Part shown: positions 43,427-52,128 of the stretch, piece after piece
How positions within the stretch are numbered: the first letter of the stretch is position 1
Layout of the letters: every line of letters begins with the position of its first letter
NCBI GenBank assembly: GCA_964392175.1
Contig: CAYMOJ010000004.1
Location: forward strand, 1-64,000
Direction of reading: 5' to 3'
From: Firm-04 sp964392175
Lineage (GTDB): Bacteria; Bacillota; Clostridia; Oscillospirales; Ruminococcaceae
DNA: 64,000 nucleotides
The notes under the pieces: generated by a model
The model's database searches: none
What the model was told of the DNA's origin: nothing
Seen by the model: the letters and a program-made list of their open reading frames with translations, nothing else
Position numbers and translations under genes: made by a program

Positions 43427-44734
43427 TCAGCTGACCAGCAGCCCCAGTACGCCAAACTGACAGGCAGTTTCGCCCTCCTTGCATTGGATCGTAACCGTGT
43501 GCGTTGCCTTTGTATCGGATGTGTAAACCTCTGCGGCTTCTGCGTAGTTGCCCCAGCCATCCGCAAAATTGCCATCCAGCGTATCGGCAAGCTGCCCATC
43601 GACATAGACCGCATATTTGCCGCTTTTGCCATCTATGGTGCGGTAGTACAGAATGCCGATGTTGCGTGCATCCACCGTAAAGGTCAGCGAAGCACCGGCT
43701 TCGGTTGCCTGCCAGCCGGAGGGAAACTGATACATCAGATCCGCCTCTGCAAAGCCGGTATTTTCCGTGGGTGTGATTTCCTTGCTGTTGAGCAGTTCTG
43801 CCTCCGCGTAGCAGTCTGCTGTGACAGGCTCTGCGGTAAAGCTGAGATCGCCGGTGTCAATGGTATCCAGCTGTGCGTACACAGAGTTGTAATAATTCCA
43901 CAGCAGTTCCCCCACAATGCCATGGCCGTTGGAGTTGGGGTGAATGTTATCCGCAGCGATATCTGTCCAGGTAAAGGTGCCCTTCTCGATCTCCGGCATC
44001 ACCGCCTGCTGATAGCTGAGCATGGGCAGATCATACGCTTCGCCGATCTTTTTGTGAGTCTCCGCAAGGGTGGTGTTGTTTTCCTGGCACATAAACAGCA
44101 AAATCACAGCGGGTTGATTCTCCGCATTCAGGATCTTGCGCACAAGGCTGTCATATGTACCAAGATTGAATGCAGCGTCGGTATCGTTGACGGAAAACTC
44201 CACAACCACCACATCGGGGTTCTGCGCCAACAGATCCTCTGCCACACGGTGCACGCCGATATAGCTGCCCGTTGCACCAATGCCGGCATTGACGAAGTTC
44301 AGGCCGCTGCATTGCGGGAACGCCTCTGCCCACCATTTGGTGTTTAAGAAGGCATAATTTTCCTGGCTGGACGATGCACTGGAGCCTTGCGTGATAGAAC
44401 CGCCGATCACACCGATGGTCACAGGTTTGCCGCTTTCCGCACGCTGCATTGCTGCTGCAAGCCTTGCGCGATTGCCCTGACTGATCACCGCGCGCTTGCA
44501 CATATCCTCGTTGGTGTAGCCCAGATTGAGCGTAGGCAGGTTGAGGGATGGGTCAGCAGCCACCCATGTGGTATCCGTGGTGGGCGAGGTTGTCGTTGTT
44601 GCCTCTGTGGTATCGGAAGTGCTTTGCAAATCTGCGGTAGAATCGTTCATGGAAGCCTCCTCACAGCCTGCGAAGCCGCACAGCATTGCCGCTGCACAGC
44701 AGATTGCTGTCAATTTTTTAGAAAAATCGTTCAT
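43427..44734 (-). CDS. SGNH/GDSL-family hydrolase lipoprotein
   Basis: A 435-residue surface lipoprotein, probably an esterase removing acetyl groups from polysaccharide. The signal ends GFAGC with Cys24, then a Thr-rich linker to about 58. SGNH residues are Ser113 in GVIGGSITQGS, Gly in NAGIGATGS, Asn in VEFSVNDTD and Asp-x-x-His in AADNIHPNSNGHG. A C-terminal beta-sandwich (about 300-435) resembles a second SGNH-linked carbohydrate-binding domain. AGGAGG lies inside the end of nadC, and the start overlaps the nadC stop as ATGA. Confidence 0.85.
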   Translation of the reverse strand: MNDFSKKLTAICCAAAMLCGFAGCEEASMNDSTADLQSTSDTTEATTTTSPTTDTTWVAADPSLNLPTLNLGYTNEDMCKRAVISQGNRARLAAAMQRAESGKPVTIGVIGGSITQGSSASSSQENYAFLNTKWWAEAFPQCSGLNFVNAGIGATGSYIGVHRVAEDLLAQNPDVVVVEFSVNDTDAAFNLGTYDSLVRKILNAENQPAVILLFMCQENNTTLAETHKKIGEAYDLPMLSYQQAVMPEIEKGTFTWTDIAADNIHPNSNGHGIVGELLWNYYNSVYAQLDTIDTGDLSFTAEPVTADCYAEAELLNSKEITPTENTGFAEADLMYQFPSGWQATEAGASLTFTVDARNIGILYYRTIDGKSGKYAVYVDGQLADTLDGNFADGWGNYAEAAEVYTSDTKATHTVTIQCKEGETACQFGVLGLLVS

Positions 44735-45597
44735 AGCCGTTCCTCCTGTGATGTTTTTTGATGCCATTTCATAGAAATATCGAATGCCGTTACGCTGTGG
44801 GTCAGTGCGCCAAGGGAGATGATATCCACGCCGGTTTGTGCGACCTCGCGAATGGTATCATGGGTAATGCCACCGGATGCTTCCAGGCAAGCCCTGCCGT
44901 TTGTAATGGCAACCGCTTCCTTCATGGTGGGGCAGTCCATGTTATCCAGCATAATGATATCCGCCTTTGCCGCCAGTGCCTCACGAAGCTCATCCAGATT
45001 ACGCACCTCGACTTCTATGCGCAACATATGCCCGATATGCTGCCGCAGCTGGGTAATCGCCGCAGTAATGCCGCCGCAGGCATCGATGTGGTTATCCTTA
45101 AGCATTGCGCCATCGGAGAGGTTAAAGCGATGATTTTTGCCACCACCGCAGCGTACCGCATATTTTTGCAAGGCACGGATGCCCGGCAGGGTTTTTCTGG
45201 TATCCACAATAGAAGCGTTTGTGCCCTCGGTGAGTGCCACACAGCGTGCGGTTTCTGTTGCAATGCCCGAAAGATGCTGCAAAAGATTCAGCGCAGTGCG
45301 TTCGCCTTTGAGCAGGGTACGGGTGTTGCCCTTCAGCTCCGCCAGAATCTCGCCTTTTTGGATGTGGTCGCCATCGCTGTGTTTTGCTTCGAAGGTCACG
45401 CCCTCGCCAACCAGTGCAAACACGCGCTCTGCGATATCCATACCGCACAGCACGCCCTCTGCCTTTGCCACCAGATACGCCTCGGAAACATCATCGGGGG
45501 AAAGCAGAAAATCGCTTGTGACATCCAGCCCGGTAATATCCTCTGTCAGGGCACGGCGGATGATCTCATCCACATAAATCGGTAATAACTGCATCAT
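44731..45597 (-). CDS. nadC: Nicotinate-nucleotide pyrophosphorylase
   Basis: Converts quinolinate and PRPP to nicotinate mononucleotide in NAD synthesis. GERTALNLLQHLSGIATET, DTRKTLPGIRALQKYAVRCG and GGGKNHRFNLSDGAMLKDNH are the conserved active-site segments, and LEASGGITHDTI is the phosphate site. Length 288. ATG 45597 overlaps the nadB stop as ATGA; GGAGGAAC lies just upstream. Confidence 0.95.
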   Translation of the reverse strand: MMQLLPIYVDEIIRRALTEDITGLDVTSDFLLSPDDVSEAYLVAKAEGVLCGMDIAERVFALVGEGVTFEAKHSDGDHIQKGEILAELKGNTRTLLKGERTALNLLQHLSGIATETARCVALTEGTNASIVDTRKTLPGIRALQKYAVRCGGGKNHRFNLSDGAMLKDNHIDACGGITAAITQLRQHIGHMLRIEVEVRNLDELREALAAKADIIMLDNMDCPTMKEAVAITNGRACLEASGGITHDTIREVAQTGVDIISLGALTHSVTAFDISMKWHQKTSQEERL

Positions 45598-47057
45598 AAT
45601 TGTTCCTCCAGAATCAGGTAGGCGACCGTTGCCTGCGACCGCGCCTCCAGGTAGTCTGCATCCATGCGCCAATCCTCGCAGGCAATCAGCTGGATCAACT
45701 CGGTGATACGTTGGTATGCAGCAGGGATATTTTTGGTATTCGGCACAACAAAGTAATTTTCCTGTAAGATTTTGCGAAGCTCTGTGCGAATGCCGTGCGG
45801 GAGCGGTTCTGTGGCGGTGACAGGCGTAAATTCGCCTTGCACATAGCGGTCAGCGATGGCATCTGCCTCTTTTGTGATTTCGGCAGCGGCACGGCGAGAG
45901 AACACCAGTGCCTCCAGCAGGCTGTTGCTTGCCAGACGGTTACTGCCGTGTACACCGGTATGGGCGCATTCGCCACAAGCGAACAAGCGTTCTACCCGGG
46001 TCTGTGCGTTGCTGTCCACATTGATGCCGCCCATGAGATAATGCTGGCAGGGGTAGATCGGCACAGGCTCTTTGGTGAGATCGTAGCCCTGCTCCAACAG
46101 TTTGTTGTAGATTTTCGGGAAGCGGTCTCGCACCTCAGCAGGGTCTTTATGGGTGATATCCAGCCAGAAATCGGTAGAGCCGGTACGCTTGCTTTCGGCG
46201 ATGATGGCATGGGATACCACATCACGGGGCGCAAGTTCCAGACGGTCATCGTAGCGGTGCATAAAGCGTTCCATCTTGCAGTTGCGCAGGTAAGCACCCT
46301 CGCCGCGTACCGCCTCGGAGATGAGAAAGCACTCACGCGTATGGCGATTGTTGAATGCCGTGGGGTGGAACTGGATCAGGCTGAGATTTTTGATGCGCGC
46401 ACCCAGCTCATAGGCAATGCGGATGCCATCACCGGTGGCAATTGCGGAATTGGTGGTGTACTCATACACTCTGCCGATTCCACCGGTTGCCATTATCAGA
46501 AAATGGCAGTTGACAACAGAAAACGTACCCTCATGCAGCAACTCGCAGGAAAAGCCTGTTTCGGTATGCATGGCGCGGCTGACCATTGTATGCTCTGCAA
46601 TGGTGACATTGGGCAGCAGGGCAGTGGCAGCAAGCAAACCGCGCAGAATCTCCGCCCCGGTAGAATCGCGGTGATGGAAGATCCGTCTGCGACAATGGCC
46701 GCCTTCCAGGGTACGGTCGTAGTCGCCTTCCGGGGTGCGGTCAAACGTTACGCCGTATTTTACCAGCTGTTCGATATCCTGAGCGGCTTCCGTCACCAGG
46801 ATATGCAGCGTTTCGGGGCGGTTGGTAAACGCGCCTGCGATACGGGTATCATTGGCGTGCAGTTCGGTGTTATCACCGGGGGAATTCCATACACCGGCAA
46901 TACCGCCCTGCGCCAACGCGGAGTTACACAGCGTGGCTTCGCGCTTGGCAAGCACCAGCACACGCATGGTGGGCGGCAGATGCAGTGCAGCGTATAAGCC
47001 TGCGGCACCTGCGCCTGCGATCACAACATCAAAGTTGGGATTTTCAAATGGCAGCAT
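45594..47057 (-). CDS. nadB: L-aspartate oxidase
   Basis: A flavoenzyme oxidising aspartate to iminoaspartate, the first step of de novo NAD synthesis. The FAD-binding N-terminus is FDVVIAGAGAAGLYAALHLP. SALAQGGIAGVW, HCRRRIFHHRDSTGAEI, IQFHPTAF and GGINVDSNAQTRVERLFACG are family motifs. The C-terminal helical domain is shorter than in E. coli (487 residues in all). GAGGAAC precedes ATG 47057. nadA, the quinolinate synthase that must act between NadB and NadC, is not in the window. Confidence 0.94.
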   Translation of the reverse strand: MLPFENPNFDVVIAGAGAAGLYAALHLPPTMRVLVLAKREATLCNSALAQGGIAGVWNSPGDNTELHANDTRIAGAFTNRPETLHILVTEAAQDIEQLVKYGVTFDRTPEGDYDRTLEGGHCRRRIFHHRDSTGAEILRGLLAATALLPNVTIAEHTMVSRAMHTETGFSCELLHEGTFSVVNCHFLIMATGGIGRVYEYTTNSAIATGDGIRIAYELGARIKNLSLIQFHPTAFNNRHTRECFLISEAVRGEGAYLRNCKMERFMHRYDDRLELAPRDVVSHAIIAESKRTGSTDFWLDITHKDPAEVRDRFPKIYNKLLEQGYDLTKEPVPIYPCQHYLMGGINVDSNAQTRVERLFACGECAHTGVHGSNRLASNSLLEALVFSRRAAAEITKEADAIADRYVQGEFTPVTATEPLPHGIRTELRKILQENYFVVPNTKNIPAAYQRITELIQLIACEDWRMDADYLEARSQATVAYLILEEQL

Positions 47058-47114
47058 AAATGTTCCTCGATTCGTTTCCATGATGGCAGATCGTGCAAAG
47101 ATCCGTTGCCCCTT

Positions 47115-47143
47115 ATTGTAGCATATTTCGCATGATTTGTCAC
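47115..47143 (-). promoter_or_regulatory. Promoter of the nadB-nadC operon
   Basis: On the minus strand GTGACA, 17 bases and TACAAT preceded by TGC. Confidence 0.65.
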
Positions 47144-47280
47144 GCATTTTTGCAAAAAAAGCAGAAAATCGCGAATCATGCGTTTGTCGAAAGCAAACGA
47201 ATCTTGTCGATTTCTTTAATATTAACGGAATATTCACAATATGTTCACGAAATGTTCAAGCTTTAAGAGGGTATTTATGG
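47144..47280. other. Non-coding divergent region upstream of rpsO
   Basis: No gene is seen. CGTTTG and CAAACG form a small hairpin around 47190-47208. Bases 47231-47260 contain three near-repeats, TATTCAC, TATGTTCAC and AATGTTCAA, spaced about ten bases, which could be a protein-binding array or simple AT-rich drift. With the promoter and leader on either side, this covers the 345-base gap between nadB and rpsO. Confidence 0.4.
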
Positions 47281-47403
47281 TAGAATAGACATTGCCGCAG
47301 ACTCGGATGAGGGACTGTGTCCAATACGTTCATCGGCGTAGGAACTTCACCCAAGACCCTCTTCTGGGTTTGTCGGCAATTTTAATTTTGTGAGGTGAAA
47401 CCA
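47281..47403 (+). ncRNA. Structured rpsO leader, candidate S15 autoregulatory RNA
   Basis: TAGAAT at 47281-47286 may be the -10. The leader then has an outer stem ATTGCCG (47290s) with CGGCAAT (about 47373-47380), and inner pairings GATGA/TCATC, GGACTGTGTCC and CCCAAGACC...GGG, forming a multi-branched fold directly before the S15 ribosome site. Firmicute rpsO leaders are known to bind S15, but I cannot match a specific Rfam model. Confidence 0.5.
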
Positions 47404-47670
47404 ATGCTTCGTAAGGAAGAAAAGACAGAGGTCATCGCTGCCAATGCAATCCACGAGGGCGATACCGGCTCTCCTGAAGTGCAGATCGCAATTCTGACCC
47501 GTCGCATCAACGACCTGAACGCCCACTTGCGTGACCACAAGAAGGATTATCATTCTCATCGTGGTCTGTTGAAGATGGTGGGACGTCGTCGCAACCTGCT
47601 CAACTATCTGAAGAAAAAGGATATTGAGAGGTATCGTGCTACCATCGAACGCCTGGGTCTGCGTAAGTGA
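47404..47670 (+). CDS. rpsO: 30S ribosomal protein S15
   Basis: An 88-residue 16S rRNA-binding protein. The whole S15 pattern is present: DTGSPEVQIAILTRRINDLN, HLRDHKKDYHSHRGLLKMVG and RRRNLLNYLKKKD. GTGAGGTG precedes ATG 47404. It is followed by a terminator and then pnp, the classic rpsO-pnp order. Confidence 0.97.
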   Translation: MLRKEEKTEVIAANAIHEGDTGSPEVQIAILTRRINDLNAHLRDHKKDYHSHRGLLKMVGRRRNLLNYLKKKDIERYRATIERLGLRK

Positions 47671-47682
47671 CCTGCAGCATGG

Positions 47683-47714
47683 AAAGGGCAGGGGGCTTCT
47701 CTTGCCCTTTTTGT
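47683..47714 (+). terminator. Terminator of rpsO
   Basis: AAAGGGCA pairs with TGCCCTTT, followed by TTTGTG. Confidence 0.8.
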
Positions 47715-47886
47715 GCTGACGTTTTGTGCTGACACATCCGCTTGAGGGGGTTAGCATGAAATCGTATGCCGATGCCGTACGCTTTGTGCACAGTCGGCAC
47801 AGGATTTTGTGTTAATTCCTGTAAGGATGCGCGTGGCACGCCATTTTGCAAAGCCAAACAAAATCATTTACAGGAGGAACAACCCC
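47715..47886 (+). promoter_or_regulatory. Structured pnp leader region
   Basis: No gene is seen. A direct repeat TTTTGTGCTGAC occurs twice at about 47709-47732. Two hairpins follow, GTGC/GCAC near 47790-47805 and ACAGGA/TCCTGT near 47809-47824, then GCGTGGCACGC. No convincing promoter was found. pnp leaders in other bacteria are processed by RNases; that role is inferred only. Confidence 0.35.
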
Positions 47887-50007
47887 ATGTTTGACAATTA
47901 CAAGGTGTTTCAAACCGAATTTTGTGGCAGAACACTGACCATCGAAACCGGAAAAACCTGCGAACTCTCCAATGGTTCTTGCTGGGTGCGCTATGGCGAT
48001 ACCGTTGTCATGGCAAATGTTACCGCGAGTGAAAAGCCCCGCGAAGGCGTCGATTTCTTCCCGCTCTCTGTGGATTATGAAGAGCGTCTGTACGCCGTTG
48101 GCAGAATCCCCGGCAGCTTTTTGAAGCGTGAGGGCAAGCCCACAGAGAAGGCGATTCTGACCTCTCGCGTGGTCGATCGTCCCATCCGTCCGCTGTTTCC
48201 GAAGGATATGCGCAACGATGTTTCCGTGGTGATGACCGTTCTGGCGGTGGATCAGGACTGCCTGCCCGAAATCTGCGGCATGATCGGTACATCTGTCGCG
48301 ATCTCCATCTCCGATATTCCGTGGAATGGGCCGATCGGCGGTGTTTCTGTCGGTTTGGTCGATGGCGAAATCATTCTGATGCCCAACCGGAAGCAGAGAG
48401 CCGTCAGTGACTTGACCCTGACCGTTGCCGGTACTGCCGAAAAGATCGTTATGATTGAGGCGGGCGCGAATGAAGTGCCCGATGATGTGATGCTGGAAGC
48501 GATCCTGAAGGCACACGAGGAAATCAAAAAGCTGGTTGCATTTATCAGCAAGATCCGCGAGGAGATCGGCAAGCCCAAGTTTGCGTTTGAATCCATGGAA
48601 GTAGACCACGCGCTGTTCGATGCCATCGAGGCATTTGCACGCAAGGACGTGGAATTTGCATTGGATACCAACGATAAAAATATCCGTGAAGCGCGGCTTT
48701 CTCCCATCAAGAACGCCATTCATGAGAAGTTTGACGCAGAGAACGCAGAGCGTATTCCCATGATCGATGAGTGCATCTACAAGCTGCAAAAAACCATCGT
48801 GCGCCAGTGGCTGTATCAGGGCAAGCGCGTGGACGGTCGTGGCATTGACGAGATCCGCCCGTTGGCAGCAGAGGTCGGCTTGCTGCCCAGAGTCCATGGT
48901 TCCGGTCTGTTCACAAGAGGACAAACACAGGTGCTGACCATCGCTACCCTCGGCCCGATTTCCGATGCGCAGCGCATTGACGGGCTGGACGAAAACGAAG
49001 AAACCAAACGCTATATGCACCAGTATAACTTCCCCAGCTATTCTGTGGGCGAAACCAAGCCCAGCCGTGGCCCCGGTCGTCGCGAAATCGGTCACGGTGC
49101 ATTGGCAGAGCGTGCGCTGGTGCCCGTGTTGCCCTCCGTGGAGGAGTTCCCCTATGCAATGCGTTTGGTATCTGAGGTGCTCAGCTCCAATGGCTCCACC
49201 TCGCAAGGCTCAATCTGCGGCTCTACACTCGCCCTGATGGATGCCGGTGTGCCGATCAAAGCACCCGTTGCAGGCATCTCCTGCGGTCTCATCACCTTGC
49301 CCGATTCGGATGAATTCATGACCATGGTCGATATCCAGGGTCTGGAGGATTTCTTCGGCGATATGGACTTCAAGGTGGGCGGTACACATAAGGGTATCAC
49401 TGCCATCCAGGTCGATATCAAAGTGGATGGTCTGACCCCTGCTATCATCAAGGAGGCGTTTGAAAAGACCCATAAGGCACGCCTGTACATCCTTGATGAA
49501 ATTATGCTCAAGGCGATTGCAGCACCGCGCGAGAGCGTGAATGCCTACGCACCGAAAATGCTGCAAACCAAAATTCCCGTGGATAAGATCCGCGAGGTCA
49601 TCGGCAGCGGCGGAAAGGTCATCCAGAAGATTACTGCCGAATGCAATTGCAAGATCGATATCAATGAGGACGGTAGCGTGTTTGTCTCCGGTATCGATAT
49701 GCAGAACTGCCGCAAGGCGATCGATATCATTGATACCATCGCAAACGGGCCGGAAATCGGCGCGATCTACAAAGGCAAGGTCACAGGCATCCAGACCTTT
49801 GGCGCGTTTGTGGAAATCGTTCCCGGCAAAGAGGGTCTGGTGCATATCTCCAAGCTGGATAAGGAACGCGTGGAAAAAACCGAGGATATTGTCGCACTGG
49901 GCGACGAGATCGTGGTCATGGTCATGGAAATTGACGAGGTACGCGGAAAGATTTCCCTTTCTCGCAAGGATGCATTGGCAAAGCTGGAGGAAAAGCATAA
50001 GATCTGA
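47887..50007 (+). CDS. pnp: Polyribonucleotide nucleotidyltransferase (PNPase)
   Basis: A trimeric 3'-5' phosphorolytic exoribonuclease of mRNA decay. Two RNase PH-like domains are visible (residues about 1-215, including PLSVDYEERLYAVGRIPGSF; and about 310-540, including YNFPSYSVGE and GRREIGHGALAERAL), then a KH domain (VIGSGGKVIQKI) and an S1 domain (GAIYKGKVTGIQTFGAFVEI). Length 706 is typical. CAGGAGGAAC precedes ATG 47887. Confidence 0.97.
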   Translation: MFDNYKVFQTEFCGRTLTIETGKTCELSNGSCWVRYGDTVVMANVTASEKPREGVDFFPLSVDYEERLYAVGRIPGSFLKREGKPTEKAILTSRVVDRPIRPLFPKDMRNDVSVVMTVLAVDQDCLPEICGMIGTSVAISISDIPWNGPIGGVSVGLVDGEIILMPNRKQRAVSDLTLTVAGTAEKIVMIEAGANEVPDDVMLEAILKAHEEIKKLVAFISKIREEIGKPKFAFESMEVDHALFDAIEAFARKDVEFALDTNDKNIREARLSPIKNAIHEKFDAENAERIPMIDECIYKLQKTIVRQWLYQGKRVDGRGIDEIRPLAAEVGLLPRVHGSGLFTRGQTQVLTIATLGPISDAQRIDGLDENEETKRYMHQYNFPSYSVGETKPSRGPGRREIGHGALAERALVPVLPSVEEFPYAMRLVSEVLSSNGSTSQGSICGSTLALMDAGVPIKAPVAGISCGLITLPDSDEFMTMVDIQGLEDFFGDMDFKVGGTHKGITAIQVDIKVDGLTPAIIKEAFEKTHKARLYILDEIMLKAIAAPRESVNAYAPKMLQTKIPVDKIREVIGSGGKVIQKITAECNCKIDINEDGSVFVSGIDMQNCRKAIDIIDTIANGPEIGAIYKGKVTGIQTFGAFVEIVPGKEGLVHISKLDKERVEKTEDIVALGDEIVVMVMEIDEVRGKISLSRKDALAKLEEKHKI

Positions 50008-50044
50008 TGCCGGCGCATGATGCCCAATATCGAATAGGAATACG

Positions 50045-50074
50045 AAACGGTCGCTGTTTGGCGGCCGTTTTTGT
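50045..50074 (+). terminator. Terminator of pnp
   Basis: AAACGGTCGC pairs with GCGGCCGTTT (one wobble), followed by TTTGTG. It ends a few bases before the converging gene. Confidence 0.85.
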
Positions 50075-50078
50075 GATT

Positions 50079-51041
50079 TTATCCGTTGATGCAATGCTTG
50101 GGAAAGTATTTTTCGACAAAATCAGGGGTGATGGTAAAGCATCGATCGCGCAGATTTGCCACCACGCAGTCATCGTCTTTGGGGCAAAATGTGAGCCGAT
50201 CTGCCGTCAGCAGCTGAAAGTGTTCCCCATACCGCCGATTTGCCACCCTGTTACCATATGCGCCATCGCCCAAAATCGGGCAGCCCAGCATTGCCATCTG
50301 CGCGCGAATCTGATGTGTGCGCCCTGTGTATAATCGCACCCGCACCAGAGAAAGCCCCCTCACCGTGGCAAGCAGTGTATAGCCCGTTTTCGCAGGTTTT
50401 GCACCCACAAAGGGCTGTTCTTGCAAAATCACCCTGCCTGCATCCTCTTTGCGATGATATGCCACAACCGTATCGGCTTGTTTGGGCGGTTTGCCCACCA
50501 CCACACAAAGATATTCCTTCTGCACCTCGCCGTTTGCAATCATCGCGTTGATACATCGCAGAGCCGCAGCATTTTTGGCACCGATGCAAAGCCCCTCGGT
50601 GTTTCTGTCCAGCCGATTGCACAGCGCAGGCACAAAGCTTTGCTCCGCTTCAGGGTGATACCCATCGCAACGATATAAATAGGCTGTCAATCGCGCAATC
50701 ATCGTATCGGTGGTGCCTTTGTCATCTGTATGTACCGGCACACCGACCGGTTTGTGCATCAGGCAGATATTTTCGTCCTCGTAGACAATGACAGGGGCAG
50801 CAAGCTGTGTGTCGATTTTGTGCTGTGGCTTCGCATTGCAAGCATCCGCAGGCAGATACGCCCGCAGCACATCCCCCTCGCAAAGGATTTCTTCCGGTGT
50901 GCAGCGTTTGCCGTTGCGTTTGATATCTTTTTTGCGAAACGCTTTGTACAGTAGATTTTTCGGCAGCTTCGGGCAAGCCTTCAACAAAAATTTATCTGCC
51001 CGCTGTCCACAATCGTTGCGCGCAATCGTCCATTCGATCAT
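50079..51041 (-). CDS. RluA-family pseudouridine synthase
   Basis: Isomerises uridines in 23S rRNA or tRNA. An S4 domain occupies about 10-65 (CGQRADKFLLKACPKLPKNL). The catalytic domain has Asp145 in NRLDRNTEGL, followed by KEYLCVVVG and YTGRTHQIRAQMAMLGCPIL. Length 320 and the S4 domain point to the RluC/RluD branch; the exact target is not determined. AAAGGAGC precedes ATG 51041. Confidence 0.92.
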   Translation of the reverse strand: MIEWTIARNDCGQRADKFLLKACPKLPKNLLYKAFRKKDIKRNGKRCTPEEILCEGDVLRAYLPADACNAKPQHKIDTQLAAPVIVYEDENICLMHKPVGVPVHTDDKGTTDTMIARLTAYLYRCDGYHPEAEQSFVPALCNRLDRNTEGLCIGAKNAAALRCINAMIANGEVQKEYLCVVVGKPPKQADTVVAYHRKEDAGRVILQEQPFVGAKPAKTGYTLLATVRGLSLVRVRLYTGRTHQIRAQMAMLGCPILGDGAYGNRVANRRYGEHFQLLTADRLTFCPKDDDCVVANLRDRCFTITPDFVEKYFPKHCING

Positions 51042-51131
51042 GCAAAACACGCTCCTTTCCAGCCACATATGGGCATTATACCACAATTACGCGCAAATTG
51101 CAAATCGCAGCCCTTTGCAGCTGCGTTGCCC

Positions 51132-51923
51132 CTAGAAGCAGTTTTTCAGCTTTTTGATTTCCTCAAGGCTATAGCTGGTTGTGCGCTGTTGCTCCTGTGG
51201 TGGATCTTGCGCTTTCTGTGCCCCCCTTTGCGATTCCTCTGCGTCTTTTCTCGCCCAAGTTCGAATCGTGGCAAGATGGTTTTTGTATTGCTTTCCGGTG
51301 CTTGCCATGTAAGCGGAAAGCCGTTCGATGCGTTCTTGCCAATTAGGGAATTCAGCTTGCAATTTTTCGACATCGGCATCCGTCAGCAAAACGTTCTGAT
51401 ATTCTCCATATCGTTTTTTGGGGGGTGGGGCTGATTCGGCAGAATCAGCGGTTTCTTCTTCCTCTGGGCTATCCTTCCCTAGACTATCCTCGCCTAACCT
51501 AACCTCACCTAACCTAACCTGTGGTTCCAAATTGGAACCATTTTGGTTCCAGAGTGGCTCCAAGTTGGAACCATTTTGGTTCCGGAGTGTATACAAGCCG
51601 TTTTCTTCCGTTTGCAGTTTGGATTGTTCCATGTGGTATATGGTTTGCTTGTAGCGGTCTTTTTTGATGGAATTGTGGATTTTCCAGTGCAGAATCACCA
51701 CAACGCCCGATTCAAATTGGTAAAGATACTGCTTATCCAAAAGCGATTGCAGATCCTGCGTACCGGCGTGTGCCCTGAACATCGATATGGCAATCTGGTT
51801 ACAAAATCCATCATCATCCGCAGACATTGCCAAGTGAAAATACAATGCCTGCGCAGATGCGGAAAGCTGCATGAAATTGTCATCATCTGTGATTTTTTTT
51901 GCAAACATTCGTCTTTCTGCCAT
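51132..51923 (-). CDS. Phage-type replisome organizer protein
   Basis: A 263-residue homologue of phage replication initiators (N-terminal phage replisome organizer domain). MAERRMFAKKITDDDNFMQL starts the winged-helix region (to about 105). The middle (about 118-165) is a repeat-rich linker, with NQNGSNLEPLW followed by NQNGSNLEPQV and then VRLGEVRLGED. The C-terminal helicase-loader-binding-like part is YGEYQNVLLTDADVEKLQAE through ATIRTWARKD. No other phage gene is near. Its DNA holds palindromic direct repeats. It may be a prophage remnant or a domesticated factor. A GGAAGGATGG stretch lies upstream of the ATG. Confidence 0.82.
   Translation of the reverse strand: MAERRMFAKKITDDDNFMQLSASAQALYFHLAMSADDDGFCNQIAISMFRAHAGTQDLQSLLDKQYLYQFESGVVVILHWKIHNSIKKDRYKQTIYHMEQSKLQTEENGLYTLRNQNGSNLEPLWNQNGSNLEPQVRLGEVRLGEDSLGKDSPEEEETADSAESAPPPKKRYGEYQNVLLTDADVEKLQAEFPNWQERIERLSAYMASTGKQYKNHLATIRTWARKDAEESQRGAQKAQDPPQEQQRTTSYSLEEIKKLKNCF
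51493..51521. repeat. CCTAAC-type short tandem repeats
   Basis: CCTAACCTAACCT is repeated after a CA spacer inside the replisome organizer gene. It encodes the VRLGE repeat on the minus strand. Confidence 0.85.
51521..51583. repeat. Two 33-base direct repeats made of palindromes
   Basis: A 30-base unit (51521-51550) recurs at 51554-51583 with two changes. The first copy contains GGTTCCAAATTGGAACC, a perfect palindrome, and both contain GGAACCATTTTGGTTCC, another palindrome. They sit in the linker-coding part of the replisome organizer gene and encode an 11-residue repeat. Confidence 0.9.
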
Positions 51924-52072
51924 TGTTTATACCATCCTTCCGAATACAAAGCCTTCCTCACAATGCAAAACGCTTCTACTCATCCGAATGGGAAAACGGT
52001 TCACTGCATCCTTTCGTACAAGATTTTCGAAAGATTTACAGAAAATTTACAGGATGCCCGTACGCAGAGCAC
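51924..52072. other. Non-coding gap upstream of the replisome organizer
   Basis: No gene or convincing promoter is visible. Only the terminator of the upstream-oriented pdaA-like gene adjoins it. Confidence 0.4.
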
Positions 52073-52110
52073 AAAAAAAAGCATCGGTCAAGCCATAAAA
52101 AAGCTTGACC
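52073..52110 (-). terminator. Terminator of the pdaA-like gene
   Basis: On the minus strand GGTCAAGC pairs with GCTTGACC, followed by GATGC and eight T. Confidence 0.85.
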
Positions 52111-52128
52111 GAAACCTTTTCCTGCCAC

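Noticed and set aside
51252..51275. GTTCGAATCGTGGCAAG, which looks like a tRNA T-loop
   Set aside because: It lies inside the replisome organizer coding sequence, and no acceptor or anticodon stem can be drawn around it.
51493..51521. Telomere-like CCTAAC repeats or a CRISPR remnant
   Set aside because: Units are six to seven bases, have no unique spacers, and encode an in-frame peptide repeat.
51966..51982. GCAAAACGCTTCTAC resembling a catabolite-responsive element
   Set aside because: It misses several consensus positions, is not near a sugar gene, and the HPr here lacks Ser46.
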